Both the position numbers and the translations under genes were made by a program. A stretch of DNA of 47,561 bases, from the NCBI GenBank assembly GCA_902534685.1, contig CACAQP010000002.1, forward strand, positions 1-47,561. Reading direction: 5' to 3'. The stretch comes from an uncultured Prochlorococcus sp. Lineage in GTDB: Bacteria; Cyanobacteriota; Cyanobacteriia; PCC-6307; Cyanobiaceae. This document shows, in pieces, positions 1-9,045 of this stretch. Below the pieces are notes generated by a model. The model searched no databases. It saw nothing but the letters and a program-made list of their open reading frames with translations, and was not told where the DNA came from. Every line of letters starts with the position of its first letter. Position 1 is the stretch's first letter.

Positions 1-1741
1 ACTTTTTATTTTAGGTTTAGGATCTACAGGACTTGTGGATGAAACCCCCCCTTTGTTTGCCGCTGCTGCTCGGGCAATGAGTGAATCTGGTGATTGGTTA
101 ACACCAAAAGTTAATGGAATATTACGCTTTGATAAACCTCCACTAATTTATTGGCTAATGGGTTTTTTTTACTCATTACCAAAAAACGAGATTTGGGATA
201 GTTTCGGAACACTTTCAGCAAGACTCCCTTCAGCTTTGGGATCACTATTTTTAATGTTGATAATTGGAGATACGTTATTTTGTTGGCCACAAAAGGGTGA
301 TAAGCAATTTCTTACCCCAATAGTTGCATCATTAGGGTTTGCTTTGTCTCCATTAATAATTATCTGGAGTAGAACTGCGGTGAGTGATGCTCTGTTTACT
401 GGAACATTAGGGATTAGCCTGCTTTTGTTTTGGCGAAGAATGGCAAGTGAAAATAATGATCAATGCATTTCGGCGTGGATATTTTTAGGGCTTGCAATTT
501 TAACCAAAGGACCCGTTGCTTTTGTTTTAACAATATTGACCATTACATCTTTCCTATTTAGTCAAAAGGGTTGGAAAAATTTGCTTGGCAAGATAAACCC
601 TAAGAAAGGTTTATTAATAACAACTCTAATAAGTGCTCCCTGGTATATTTTAGAACTAATTAAAGAGGGAAAACCTTTTTGGGATAACTTTTTTGGTTAC
701 CATAATTTTCAAAGATATACCTCAGTTGTAAATAATCATGCAGAACCCTTCTGGTTTTTTCTTTTCATAATGATATTTAGTTCATTGCCATTTACTCCTT
801 TTTTGTATCACGGGATATTTGAAGCCTTTAAGAAGTATTTGAAAAGTTCTGAAGAAAGTTCCAAAGTCACTGAAACCCTTCATACATATTGTCTATGCTG
901 GTTATTATCAGTTTTTATTTTCTTTAGTATTTCTGCTACGAAACTACCAAGCTACTGGTTACCTGCAATTCCAGCAGCGGCAATTTTAATAAGTAATAGT
1001 TTTATAAGCTTAAAAACTTCAAATAACAGTTATTCATATTTATGGATTTTTAATATTTTAATTTTCTTTGGTGTATCTGTTGCATTCTTTTTCTCAAATA
1101 TTTGGTTAAGTTTGATAAATGATCCTGAAATGCCTAATCTTGCATCTGAACTAATAAGTTCAGGGATAATTTTTAAAGCAAAATTGCTCTTCTCTTCATT
1201 TACAATTCTTGCAATAATTTTATTTTCCCTAAAATCCAAAAATATCCTCTTTTATCTTCAAATTTTACTTTTAATTGGACAATCTTTTTTGATGCCCCCA
1301 ATTAGAAAATTAGCAGATACTTCTAGACAATTACCTTTAAGGAATATCTCAAAATTAATTTTAGATATTCGTGAGGGGAGGGAAACTTTAGCAATGATCG
1401 GGATAAGAAAACCGTCATTACATTATTATTCGAGACAAATAGTTTTTTATGAGCCAAATACTGAAGAAGGATTAATTAATCTGTCAGACAGGCTAAATAC
1501 TGATAAGAGAGAAAATTATGAGGATCAACCTGATTATGAATACAAATCTCTATTGGTTGTGATAGATGCATATTCTTCCCGCGGAAAGCAATGGTCAAAA
1601 ATTAATCATCAAAAATTGGGTGAATTTGGGATTTATAATTTATGGCGTATTAAGAAAAGCGATTTAAATAAGTATTCTAAATTTTTAGTGAATAGTGGTT
1701 ATAAATCTGATTGGAAAAATAGAAAAGTTGAAAAATTTTAA
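1..1741 (+). CDS. ArnT/PMT-like family glycosyltransferase (GT39-like), 5' end truncated by the window edge
   Basis: ORF 35..1741 stays open in frame to the window edge (LFILGLGSTGLVDETPPLFAAAARAMSESGDW...). N-terminal D-E motif and many TM helices are typical of ArnT-like enzymes. Confidence 0.8.
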   Translation, partial: LFILGLGSTGLVDETPPLFAAAARAMSESGDWLTPKVNGILRFDKPPLIYWLMGFFYSLPKNEIWDSFGTLSARLPSALGSLFLMLIIGDTLFCWPQKGDKQFLTPIVASLGFALSPLIIIWSRTAVSDALFTGTLGISLLLFWRRMASENNDQCISAWIFLGLAILTKGPVAFVLTILTITSFLFSQKGWKNLLGKINPKKGLLITTLISAPWYILELIKEGKPFWDNFFGYHNFQRYTSVVNNHAEPFWFFLFIMIFSSLPFTPFLYHGIFEAFKKYLKSSEESSKVTETLHTYCLCWLLSVFIFFSISATKLPSYWLPAIPAAAILISNSFISLKTSNNSYSYLWIFNILIFFGVSVAFFFSNIWLSLINDPEMPNLASELISSGIIFKAKLLFSSFTILAIILFSLKSKNILFYLQILLLIGQSFLMPPIRKLADTSRQLPLRNISKLILDIREGRETLAMIGIRKPSLHYYSRQIVFYEPNTEEGLINLSDRLNTDKRENYEDQPDYEYKSLLVVIDAYSSRGKQWSKINHQKLGEFGIYNLWRIKKSDLNKYSKFLVNSGYKSDWKNRKVEKF

Positions 1742-1989
1742 CAAAGTCTTTTTTTAAGAAGAGCGTTTTTTAGGTCATCAAGGCTGCACTTGCTTGGGAT
1801 ATCGATATTATTCAAATCTTCCATTAATTCGAGATCGATTACAGAATCTTCGGCTAAAAAACTAAAAACTTCATTAATGCTTATTCCCATATCTTTAGCC
1901 ATCTCGGAGATAAGCCTTAGAGTATCCCTCCTTACAGAAATCCTAAGATCCAAAGGGATATATTCATTTTCAGGGAATGCTGACTTCAT
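1738..1989 (-). CDS. Conserved hypothetical, possibly ribbon-helix-helix-like small protein (83 aa)
   Basis: Intact ORF; LDLRISVRRDTLRLISEMAKDMGISINEVFSFLAED resembles RHH/CopG-type architecture. Confidence 0.6.
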   Translation of the reverse strand: MKSAFPENEYIPLDLRISVRRDTLRLISEMAKDMGISINEVFSFLAEDSVIDLELMEDLNNIDIPSKCSLDDLKNALLKKRLC

Positions 1990-2072
1990 AACCTAAATCT
2001 TAAGACATTATTTAGTTATCAGGATATAATCTTTACAATATTCATTAATCATGCAATCATTGAAACTTTCAT

Positions 2073-2995
2073 TCAAATTGTTTGAATAAATAAATTCATA
2101 AAATTTTTTAATAGAGGAATTGTAATTAATGAAATTAAAGTTGTGGTAAAAAGAATTTTTGAAGCTATTTTTTGTTTCACACCATAAGCCTCTGCCATCA
2201 ATATTGTAGATATTGCCGTTGGAGTTGCTGCCTGAAGAATTACTGCAGATGATTGATAGAAGTTAAAATTTAAGAATTTACATACAAAAAAAATAATAAA
2301 GGGAAGAATGAATAACTTTAATAGAATTGAAAATTTGATTTCTTCATTTAGATCCAAAATCCTCTCATTTTGATTTGTGATTATTCCAAGTCTTGTTCCC
2401 ACAATTATTATTGCCAAAGCAATAACTATTCTTGCAGGAATCCAAAGATAATTGCCTAAAATTTCATCTATTTGAAAAAGATATGCAAGAAGTACGCCAA
2501 TGATCCCTCTTGATGCAGGGCTTTTTATCAATGCATTTAAAAGTCCTTTGATGTTTGGGATGTTATTGCTGTTAGATTTTTCTTGAAGAAAAAAAGGTCC
2601 AAATATCCAAGCGAAAAGTGTTGTTCCTAAATCAAATCCAATAGTGAAATTTATAGTTGTTGAAGGTAGAAGAGCTAGCGCAATTGGTATTCCAAGAAAT
2701 GATGTATTTCCTATTAGGCCTGCTAGCTGTAATGTGTGATTTGGAAGCCTCTTCTTAAATATTGGGATTATATTTATTAATGTTATTAAAAATCCAATTA
2801 CAGAGAATGCTAAAAATGCACTTTTAATTAGGTTTATATCTATACCTTCCTTTAATAGGAGACCCATTACACTTAATGGAATACCAAATCTTATTAGAGG
2901 TATTGCTATATATTTTGAGATCTTTGGATTCTTTTTCCCCAGAAGAATACCAAAGATTAAAAAAGGGATGATATTTATAAAAAGAGAGTAGATGC
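2073..2995 (-). CDS. AEC (auxin efflux carrier) family permease; 5' end uncertain
   Basis: ORF-track call 2073..2867. The frame extends upstream as INSIYSLFINIIPFLIFGILLGKKNPKISKYIAIPLIRFGIPLSVMGLLL..., a typical AEC N-terminus, but with no ATG/GTG/TTG start. Confidence 0.7.
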
Positions 2996-3072
2996 TATTA
3001 ATTAAATATTTATTAAAGCAATATTAACTCCTCGTAGTGCAGTCAAAAAGTTTTTTATTATTTATTGAGGAT

Positions 3073-3297
3073 TTAAATTATTTTCCATACTGCTTTGTCT
3101 GGAATTAGAGGAGATTTATATAAATTTTCTGGTTCTTTAGTCAAAACTCTCCATGTAGGAACTCTGCAAGTTACGTAAGCAGGACTTTCTATTAAAACTC
3201 CTGGGTTCTCATCAAAGGTACAAGTAAAACCTTCTTTCCAATATCCACTATTGTTAAGGCTTCCTTTAAACCAAACCCAGCATTTTGAAGTTTTCAA
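3073..3297 (-). CDS. Conserved hypothetical protein (74 aa)
   Basis: Intact ORF, Trp/Cys-rich; no family recognised. Confidence 0.55.
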   Translation of the reverse strand: MKTSKCWVWFKGSLNNSGYWKEGFTCTFDENPGVLIESPAYVTCRVPTWRVLTKEPENLYKSPLIPDKAVWKII

Positions 3298-3378
3298 GAT
3301 CAGTAAACTTTTTGTTCTATTCTAATCAAGATTCAATTTATAAATCTAAAGTTTATTACTTTAAAAAATTTTTTTTAC

Positions 3379-3642
3379 TCATTTTTTGTTTTTTGAAAAA
3401 TATATTTTAGAGATTAATATCAATAAATTTAAGATCAGGGTAATTATATTTGCTATCAATATTGGTGTAGAAGAAATTTTATAACCATAAATAATCCAAG
3501 ACAAAACACCGATAATAAACATTATTAATGTTGCCAAAGAAACATCATCTGCCTTTTTTGTTTTTAAAGTTTTTATCAATTGAGGTAGAAATGCTGCTGT
3601 TGTTAGAATCGCTGCAAAATATCCAAATATATCTACATTCAT
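3379..3642 (-). CDS. SemiSWEET / PQ-loop (MtN3-saliva) family transporter
   Basis: 87 aa, three TM helices, PQ-loop motif FLPQLIKTLKTKKADDVSLATLIMFIIGVLSWIIYG. Confidence 0.85.
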   Translation of the reverse strand: MNVDIFGYFAAILTTAAFLPQLIKTLKTKKADDVSLATLIMFIIGVLSWIIYGYKISSTPILIANIITLILNLLILISKIYFSKNKK

Positions 3643-3658
3643 AAAAATATTTTAAAAA

Positions 3659-4396
3659 CTATTCTTTAATTAAATCATTCAAAAATCCTAAGGGATCCCT
3701 CATGTTTGATGAATATCCAAGAACATCCTTTGAAAAAAATTTATAAATAATTTGATTTTTATTATTCAATAGAAAAGAAGCCCCTCTTTGAGGAAGGTAT
3801 TCTTCATTAAGAATATAATCACTCCAATTTTGAATTATTTCATTCATATTTTTTAATCTAAATGTTGCTAATTCAAATGGTCTCAAATAACCATTCCCGA
3901 AAATCTTTCTAAAAGAATTACCTGAAAATTTTAAAAATTTTAAAATATCAATTTTGTCAAATTCTGAATAGATTTGCTTTGCTTTTCGGTCGCCGGTATA
4001 ACCTCTAATAACTTCTTTGATTGTTTTAAAAGAATTTATCCCTGATAGCATCAAAAGCATATTGATCCAACCTCCTAAACCAATATCTAATCCTCTTGAG
4101 ACTTTTAGATTATTATGGATTTGATTATCAGAAACAACTATTAAATTTTCCTTGTGAAAGCCAGTAAATTTACAGAATTTTTCTTTCCCATTTTGGTTCC
4201 CGATAGCAATTGCAAAAATATCTAAATTGTTATCTTGATTTTTATCGATAAAATTTTTCAAATTTATTGCATATTCAAAGCTATCAAAATCTCCTAATAA
4301 ACCAAATAAAACAATTAATTTGAACTTTTTCTGCCCATTAAATTTATATTCATCAATGATTTTATTTAGATTGCTATCAGAAGTTTTACTATTCAT
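3659..4396 (-). CDS. Peroxiredoxin-like (AhpC/TSA-like, PRXL2-type) protein
   Basis: 245 aa; FKLIVLFGLLGDFDSFEYAINL...IAIGNQNGKEKFCKFTGF...RGASFLLNNKNQIIYKF resembles cyanobacterial AhpC/TSA-like proteins. Confidence 0.6.
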   Translation of the reverse strand: MNSKTSDSNLNKIIDEYKFNGQKKFKLIVLFGLLGDFDSFEYAINLKNFIDKNQDNNLDIFAIAIGNQNGKEKFCKFTGFHKENLIVVSDNQIHNNLKVSRGLDIGLGGWINMLLMLSGINSFKTIKEVIRGYTGDRKAKQIYSEFDKIDILKFLKFSGNSFRKIFGNGYLRPFELATFRLKNMNEIIQNWSDYILNEEYLPQRGASFLLNNKNQIIYKFFSKDVLGYSSNMRDPLGFLNDLIKE

Positions 4397-4535
4397 GCTT
4401 AAAGATTTTTGAGTAGATTATTTTTAAAAGCTTTTTCTAACAATTATTAGTATAAAATTTAACTTGAAAAAGTTTTTTTTTTGGAAATTTTTCTTTTGTT
4501 TGCTTCTATTATTTTAAAGAAAGAATTTTAAATTT

Positions 4536-5060
4536 ATGACAGTAGGAATTTTTTACGCAACTACAACTGGAAAAACTGAAGATGTTGCAGATCGTCTTCA
4601 CAACTTTATTCCTTCAGCAGAATCACCAAAAGATGTGTCAGATGTTGATGATCTTTCAGAATTTGAAAATCTTGATGGTATTATTTGTGGCCTGCCAACT
4701 TGGAATACTGGAGCAGACGAGGAGAGATCTGGAACTTCGTGGGATTCAATATTAGAAGATATAGGCAAACTAAATTTATCAGGAAAAAAAGTAGCAATTT
4801 TTGGTTTAGGCGATTCTTCTACCTATACTGAAAATTATTGTGATGCAATGGAAGAACTTCATAGTTATTTTGCAAAAGCTGGTGCTGAAATGGTTGGGTA
4901 CGTGAACAAATCTTCTTATACCTTCGACGAATCAAAAAGTGTCATTGGAGAAAGTTTCTGTGGGTTGCCACTTGATGAAGATAGTGAATCTGATTTGACA
5001 GATTCACGCCTTGAGTCTTGGGCTAAGCAATTAAAAGCTGAAATTCCCTCTTTGGCTTAA
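4536..5060 (+). CDS. isiB: Flavodoxin
   Basis: MTVGIFYATTTGKTEDVADRLH FMN-binding loop, LPTWNTGADEERSGTSWD, and GLGDSSTYTENYCDAMEEL; 174 aa long-chain flavodoxin. Confidence 0.95.
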   Translation: MTVGIFYATTTGKTEDVADRLHNFIPSAESPKDVSDVDDLSEFENLDGIICGLPTWNTGADEERSGTSWDSILEDIGKLNLSGKKVAIFGLGDSSTYTENYCDAMEELHSYFAKAGAEMVGYVNKSSYTFDESKSVIGESFCGLPLDEDSESDLTDSRLESWAKQLKAEIPSLA

Positions 5061-5166
5061 ATTTTTGAAAAAAACCCAAAAAATAGTATGCAATTTTATA
5101 AATTAAAACTTTCTATCTCAATGAGAGATTCTTTTTTGTATTATTGCTTGTAAATCTTAAAACATA

Positions 5167-5820
5167 ATGAAAAATTTAAAAGAACATAGTTGCAAAGATA
5201 TTTTTAAGAATGCTTATGAAAAAAGATACACATGGAATACTGATTTCAAAGGATATAAAGGTAAATGTACTTACTTATTTGATGAACATGCTTATGAAGG
5301 TGAGTTCTCATTAGATGAAAACTTTAAACCTGAAGTTAAAAATATAGCCGATGAAAAAATCAAAAAAAGTATTGCCTCTCAATTGTTTGAAGTATGTATT
5401 CACAGGGTAAAAAGAGAATTTTATTCAGTTCATTCAGAAAATAATTTTAATTTACTCAAAAGTTCTGAAAATGGAATTGAAATGATTGTTTCTGGGAGAA
5501 ACGAGGGAGATAAGTACAGGGTTAAAGATGATTGTATTAATATGGTTTATAGAAAAATACATGGAACAATTATTGAGATTTTTGTTGAGGAATTTTTTGA
5601 TACTGGAGTCGGTTTTCTTAGTAAAAAATATACTAGTCAACAAATTAATCCAAAAACCCTAGAGGCAAATTCTCAAAAATTTGAATACAAAGATGATTTT
5701 ATAAATATAGGTAAAAATGATGATTGGATTTTAAATTCGAGATCAATAAAATATTTAAACCAAAATCAAGAAGATGAGACACAAAAGTTTGTTTTTGAGG
5801 ATTTAATTTTATCGAAATAA
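5167..5820 (+). CDS. DUF3386-like cyanobacterial conserved protein (217 aa)
   Basis: Intact ORF with overall similarity to cyanobacterial DUF3386 proteins by recall (FKGYKGKCTYLFDEHAYEGEF). Confidence 0.5.
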   Translation: MKNLKEHSCKDIFKNAYEKRYTWNTDFKGYKGKCTYLFDEHAYEGEFSLDENFKPEVKNIADEKIKKSIASQLFEVCIHRVKREFYSVHSENNFNLLKSSENGIEMIVSGRNEGDKYRVKDDCINMVYRKIHGTIIEIFVEEFFDTGVGFLSKKYTSQQINPKTLEANSQKFEYKDDFINIGKNDDWILNSRSIKYLNQNQEDETQKFVFEDLILSK

Positions 5821-5824
5821 GTTT

Positions 5825-6070
5825 TTATTCAACCAATCTAAATCCTTTATCAAGTAGTTTTTGATAAAGAAGCCTAGCTCTGAAAGCTAAAATTTGTTCT
5901 TCATTCTCATTACTAATTACATGAAAATAATTATTGTCTAATTTATTTTTGCTAAAACACACGTTTGCTTCCCCTAATCTTAAAGTCCAGTTTTCTTCTT
6001 TAGCTAAATGCTGATTAGGTCCGAGATCCCAAGGACATTTTTCAGGATATTTTTCTCTTTTAGAGCCCAT
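5825..6070 (-). CDS. Conserved hypothetical protein (81 aa)
   Basis: Intact ORF. Confidence 0.5.
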   Translation of the reverse strand: MGSKREKYPEKCPWDLGPNQHLAKEENWTLRLGEANVCFSKNKLDNNYFHVISNENEEQILAFRARLLYQKLLDKGFRLVE

Positions 6071-6165
6071 ATTATTAATTTTAACTATCCAATGTTAGTA
6101 AAAATCTAAAAGTATGGCTATAGATCTTTGTTAATGAATTTGTCTTAAATATAGCAAGGTATTAT

Positions 6166-6804
6166 TTACTCTTTAGTTGCAATTAAGCAATAAAATGGGT
6201 CTTTACTAAAAAAATTGAAGATATTTAGGGCTGTTTCATTAAATTTTTTTATTATTCTTGGCTCATTAAATCCGTTTGATATTAATACTTTTCTCACATA
6301 TTTAATTCTTTCATCTTCAGTGGATGAAGTCCATATGTTAGGAGCCTTATGCCAAAATGCTCTATTTGAAAAAGATATTATGAATTTACCTCGACTACTC
6401 AAAATTCTTTCAATTTCTTTAGTTAAATTTTCTGGATATTGTAAATATTGCCATGCAGCTACCATTAAACAATAATCAACACTTTCATTGTCTAAAGGAA
6501 TTTCTTGATTTGAATTGAAATTTTGTATCCAATAAGTATCAAAAATTTTGTTTTTCTCAAGTTCTTGTTTGTTTAACCCATGCCCAATAACCTTTTTATA
6601 TTTTTTCTCTTGAGGAAGGTAGCTATCCCAACTAGACATTAAATCTAGGACAGTTGAATAACTTGAAATTTCTTTTTTATAAATATTTGATAGATATTGC
6701 CTAAAGTTTGCATCTAAATGATAAACAAATTTAGGGTCAGAATAAAATTCTTCATCATTGCTTTCATCAAGTTTTTTTCTTTGATAATTATTTAAAACTT
6801 CCAA
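6166..6804 (-). CDS. SAM-dependent methyltransferase (class I-like)
   Basis: 212 aa; STVLDLMSSWDSYLP motif I, DNESVDYCLMVAAWQYLQYPENLTKEIERILSSRGKFIISFSNR. Confidence 0.75.
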   Translation of the reverse strand: MEVLNNYQRKKLDESNDEEFYSDPKFVYHLDANFRQYLSNIYKKEISSYSTVLDLMSSWDSYLPQEKKYKKVIGHGLNKQELEKNKIFDTYWIQNFNSNQEIPLDNESVDYCLMVAAWQYLQYPENLTKEIERILSSRGKFIISFSNRAFWHKAPNIWTSSTEDERIKYVRKVLISNGFNEPRIIKKFNETALNIFNFFSKDPFYCLIATKE

Positions 6805-6958
6805 AAGGGTTACTTAAGTAATTTAGTCCAAATTTAGTAAATATATATTCATATTGTGAATAAGAAATATATTTTTCATTTAATTGATTAAAGATTTTTA
6901 AAAAAGCTAGACATCTATTCAAAAAAAGTTAAATTAATAATTAATAATTTTGTTAAAA

Positions 6959-7129
6959 ATGATTGAATTCAAAAGGAGCAAAAAAAATAGATCTAAAAAT
7001 GCCCTTTTCAATCCTTATAAGAACGGAATAAGTCAATATGATATGGCATATCTTTCATCAAAAAAAGTTTTAAAAAATAAAACTTTAAATTTATATGATG
7101 ATTTTCAAAAAGATAATTTAGCAGCATAA
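6959..7129 (+). CDS. Small basic hypothetical protein (56 aa), not in the supplied ORF track
   Basis: ATG at 6959: MIEFKRSKKNRSKNALFNPYKNGISQYDMAYLSSKKVLKNKTLNLYDDFQKDNLAA*; ends 6 nt before the MIF-like ATG. Confidence 0.45.
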   Translation: MIEFKRSKKNRSKNALFNPYKNGISQYDMAYLSSKKVLKNKTLNLYDDFQKDNLAA

Positions 7130-7135
7130 ATAAAT

Positions 7136-7468
7136 ATGCCTTATATTAATGTATCTACTTCAGCAAAAATAGAGGATAAGAAAAAATTACTTGAAGAAAT
7201 CTCAATATTAGTATCCTCCTTAACAAATAAACCGAAAACTTTTGTTATGGCTAAATTAGATGATAATTTAGAAATGTATTTTGACGATGAGACCCCTTCT
7301 TGCTTTTTAGAGATTAAGTCAATAGGCTCTTTAAATCCTTCAGAGATGGCAAAGCCAATATCTAATTTTGTTTATGAAAAAATGGGAATTCCAATAGACA
7401 AGATTTATATTTCATTCGAGGATGTGCCTGCTTCAATGTGGGCTTGGAATGGAAGAACCTTTGATTAA
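7136..7468 (+). CDS. MIF / phenylpyruvate tautomerase-like protein
   Basis: MPYINVSTSA start with catalytic Pro2, ...IYISFEDVPASMWAWNGRTFD C-terminus typical of MIF homologs. Confidence 0.9.
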   Translation: MPYINVSTSAKIEDKKKLLEEISILVSSLTNKPKTFVMAKLDDNLEMYFDDETPSCFLEIKSIGSLNPSEMAKPISNFVYEKMGIPIDKIYISFEDVPASMWAWNGRTFD

Positions 7469-7493
7469 TAGTTATTGTTTTAGGTACTGATTA

Positions 7494-7883
7494 ATGGAAA
7501 TAAATAAATTAGCTGATTTAAACAGTTTTAGAACTGCTCCTCTTTTAAGCAGTATTCAAGAAAAAAATCTATTAGGAGAACTACAAACTAATATTTTTAA
7601 TGCCGATTGGATAACAATAGGCATTATGGCACCTTCTGATACTAATGCTATTGAAGCATTGCAATCAATTTCTAATAAATATTCTTCAATAAAATTTGAT
7701 AATATAAATTCTCTTCATGCTGATGGGAGTGTTTTCTTAAAAGCTAACCAAAAAACTGGTAAAGTTTTTGTTAGATCTGAGAATGGTCTTGGAGAAGGAA
7801 TTTTAATAACTTGCCAGTATGATGAAAATGCGGAAGATTCTAGTACTTTTGGTCCATTGCCTCTAGATTTTTTTCATGATTAA
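7494..7883 (+). CDS. DUF1824-like cyanobacterial protein (129 aa)
   Basis: ADWITIGIMAPSDTNAIEALQSI... and GEGILITCQYDENAEDSSTFGPLPLDFF pattern recognised by recall. Confidence 0.6.
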   Translation: MEINKLADLNSFRTAPLLSSIQEKNLLGELQTNIFNADWITIGIMAPSDTNAIEALQSISNKYSSIKFDNINSLHADGSVFLKANQKTGKVFVRSENGLGEGILITCQYDENAEDSSTFGPLPLDFFHD

Positions 7884-8036
7884 TTTCAAATTTATGTTTA
7901 TATTGGATTAAATTTTATGGAATCTAAATACCAGATAATGCTTTTTAGAACTTAGAAATGAAAAATATTTTTTGTTTTAAGCTTTGTTATTATGTTTAAT
8001 GGCATTTATCTAAATTCTAAACTTTTTTAAAATTTG

Positions 8037-8906
8037 ATGTTTTTTCAGGATATAGTTCAAAATCTAAATAATTTTTGGGCCAAAGAGGGTTGTTTGATTA
8101 TGCAGCCTTACGATACTGAAAAGGGTGCTGGCACAATGAATCCTCAAACTTTTTTGAGGGCAATTGGACCAGAACCTTGGTCTGTTGCATATGCTGAGCC
8201 ATGTAGAAGACCCACAGACGGAAGATTTGGTGATAATCCTAATCGTGCCCAACATTATTTTCAATATCAAGTAATAATCAAGCCTTCTCCAGATGGTATT
8301 CAAGAAAAATATTTGGAATCTCTCGAATCTCTTGGAATAGAGCCTAAAAATCATGACATAAGATTTGTTGAAGATAATTGGGAGTCTCCAACTCTTGGAG
8401 CTTGGGGCGTGGGTTGGGAAGTATGGCTAGACGGAATGGAAGTTACTCAATTTACTTATTTTCAACAATGCGGGGGAGTTGATTGTCAACCAATACCAAT
8501 TGAAATTACATATGGTTTAGAGAGGATTGCAATGTTTTTACAGAATAAAGAAAGTATCTGGGACTTAAATTGGAACAAAGATTTGAAATATAGTGATATT
8601 TGGCTCCAATTTGAAAAAGGTCAATGTTCATATAATTTCACTGAATCTAATCCTGAAAATCTAAGGCAATTATTTGAGATATATCAAGATGAAGCAAATG
8701 CATTAATTGAAAAGAAGCTCACTTACCCCGCTCTTGATTATGTTTTAAAGTGTAGCCATACCTTTAATTTGCTTGATGCTAGAGGCGTAATATCTGTAAC
8801 TGATCGTGCCCAATATATAGAAAAAATCAGAAAGTTAGCCAGAGAAGTAGCTTCATCTTGGATAGAGGAGAGAGATGTATTGAATTTTCCCTTATTAAAA
8901 AATTAA
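8037..8906 (+). CDS. glyQ: Glycyl-tRNA synthetase alpha subunit
   Basis: [71 protein letters not shown] at 8037 preferred over TTG at 8034. Confidence 0.97.
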   Translation: MFFQDIVQNLNNFWAKEGCLIMQPYDTEKGAGTMNPQTFLRAIGPEPWSVAYAEPCRRPTDGRFGDNPNRAQHYFQYQVIIKPSPDGIQEKYLESLESLGIEPKNHDIRFVEDNWESPTLGAWGVGWEVWLDGMEVTQFTYFQQCGGVDCQPIPIEITYGLERIAMFLQNKESIWDLNWNKDLKYSDIWLQFEKGQCSYNFTESNPENLRQLFEIYQDEANALIEKKLTYPALDYVLKCSHTFNLLDARGVISVTDRAQYIEKIRKLAREVASSWIEERDVLNFPLLKN

Positions 8907-8931
8907 AATATTTGAGTATTTTTTCAAAAAT

Positions 8932-8950
8932 ACAAATTTGTAAAATTTGT
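8932..8950. promoter_or_regulatory. 8+8 bp inverted repeat ACAAATTT-gta-AAATTTGT upstream of porin gene
   Basis: Exact inverted repeat read directly; about 100 bp upstream of the porin start. Confidence 0.35.
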
Positions 8951-9009
8951 TACGTGTAAATGGATCTTATATTCCTACCTAGAAAATTTACGCTAGATAC
9001 AATTTAATT

Positions 9010-9031
9010 ACCCAACTTTATGGGTTTTTTT
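9010..9031 (+). terminator. Hairpin plus T-run between glyQ and porin
   Basis: ACCCA-actttA-TGGGT followed by a T-run; downstream of glyQ and immediately 5' of the porin RBS. Confidence 0.45.
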
Positions 9032-9045
9032 AGTGTGAGGTAAAA

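Noticed and set aside
8064-8354. 96-aa minus-strand ORF inside glyQ
   Set aside because: Fully antisense to a certain glyQ reading frame; no RBS or family signature.
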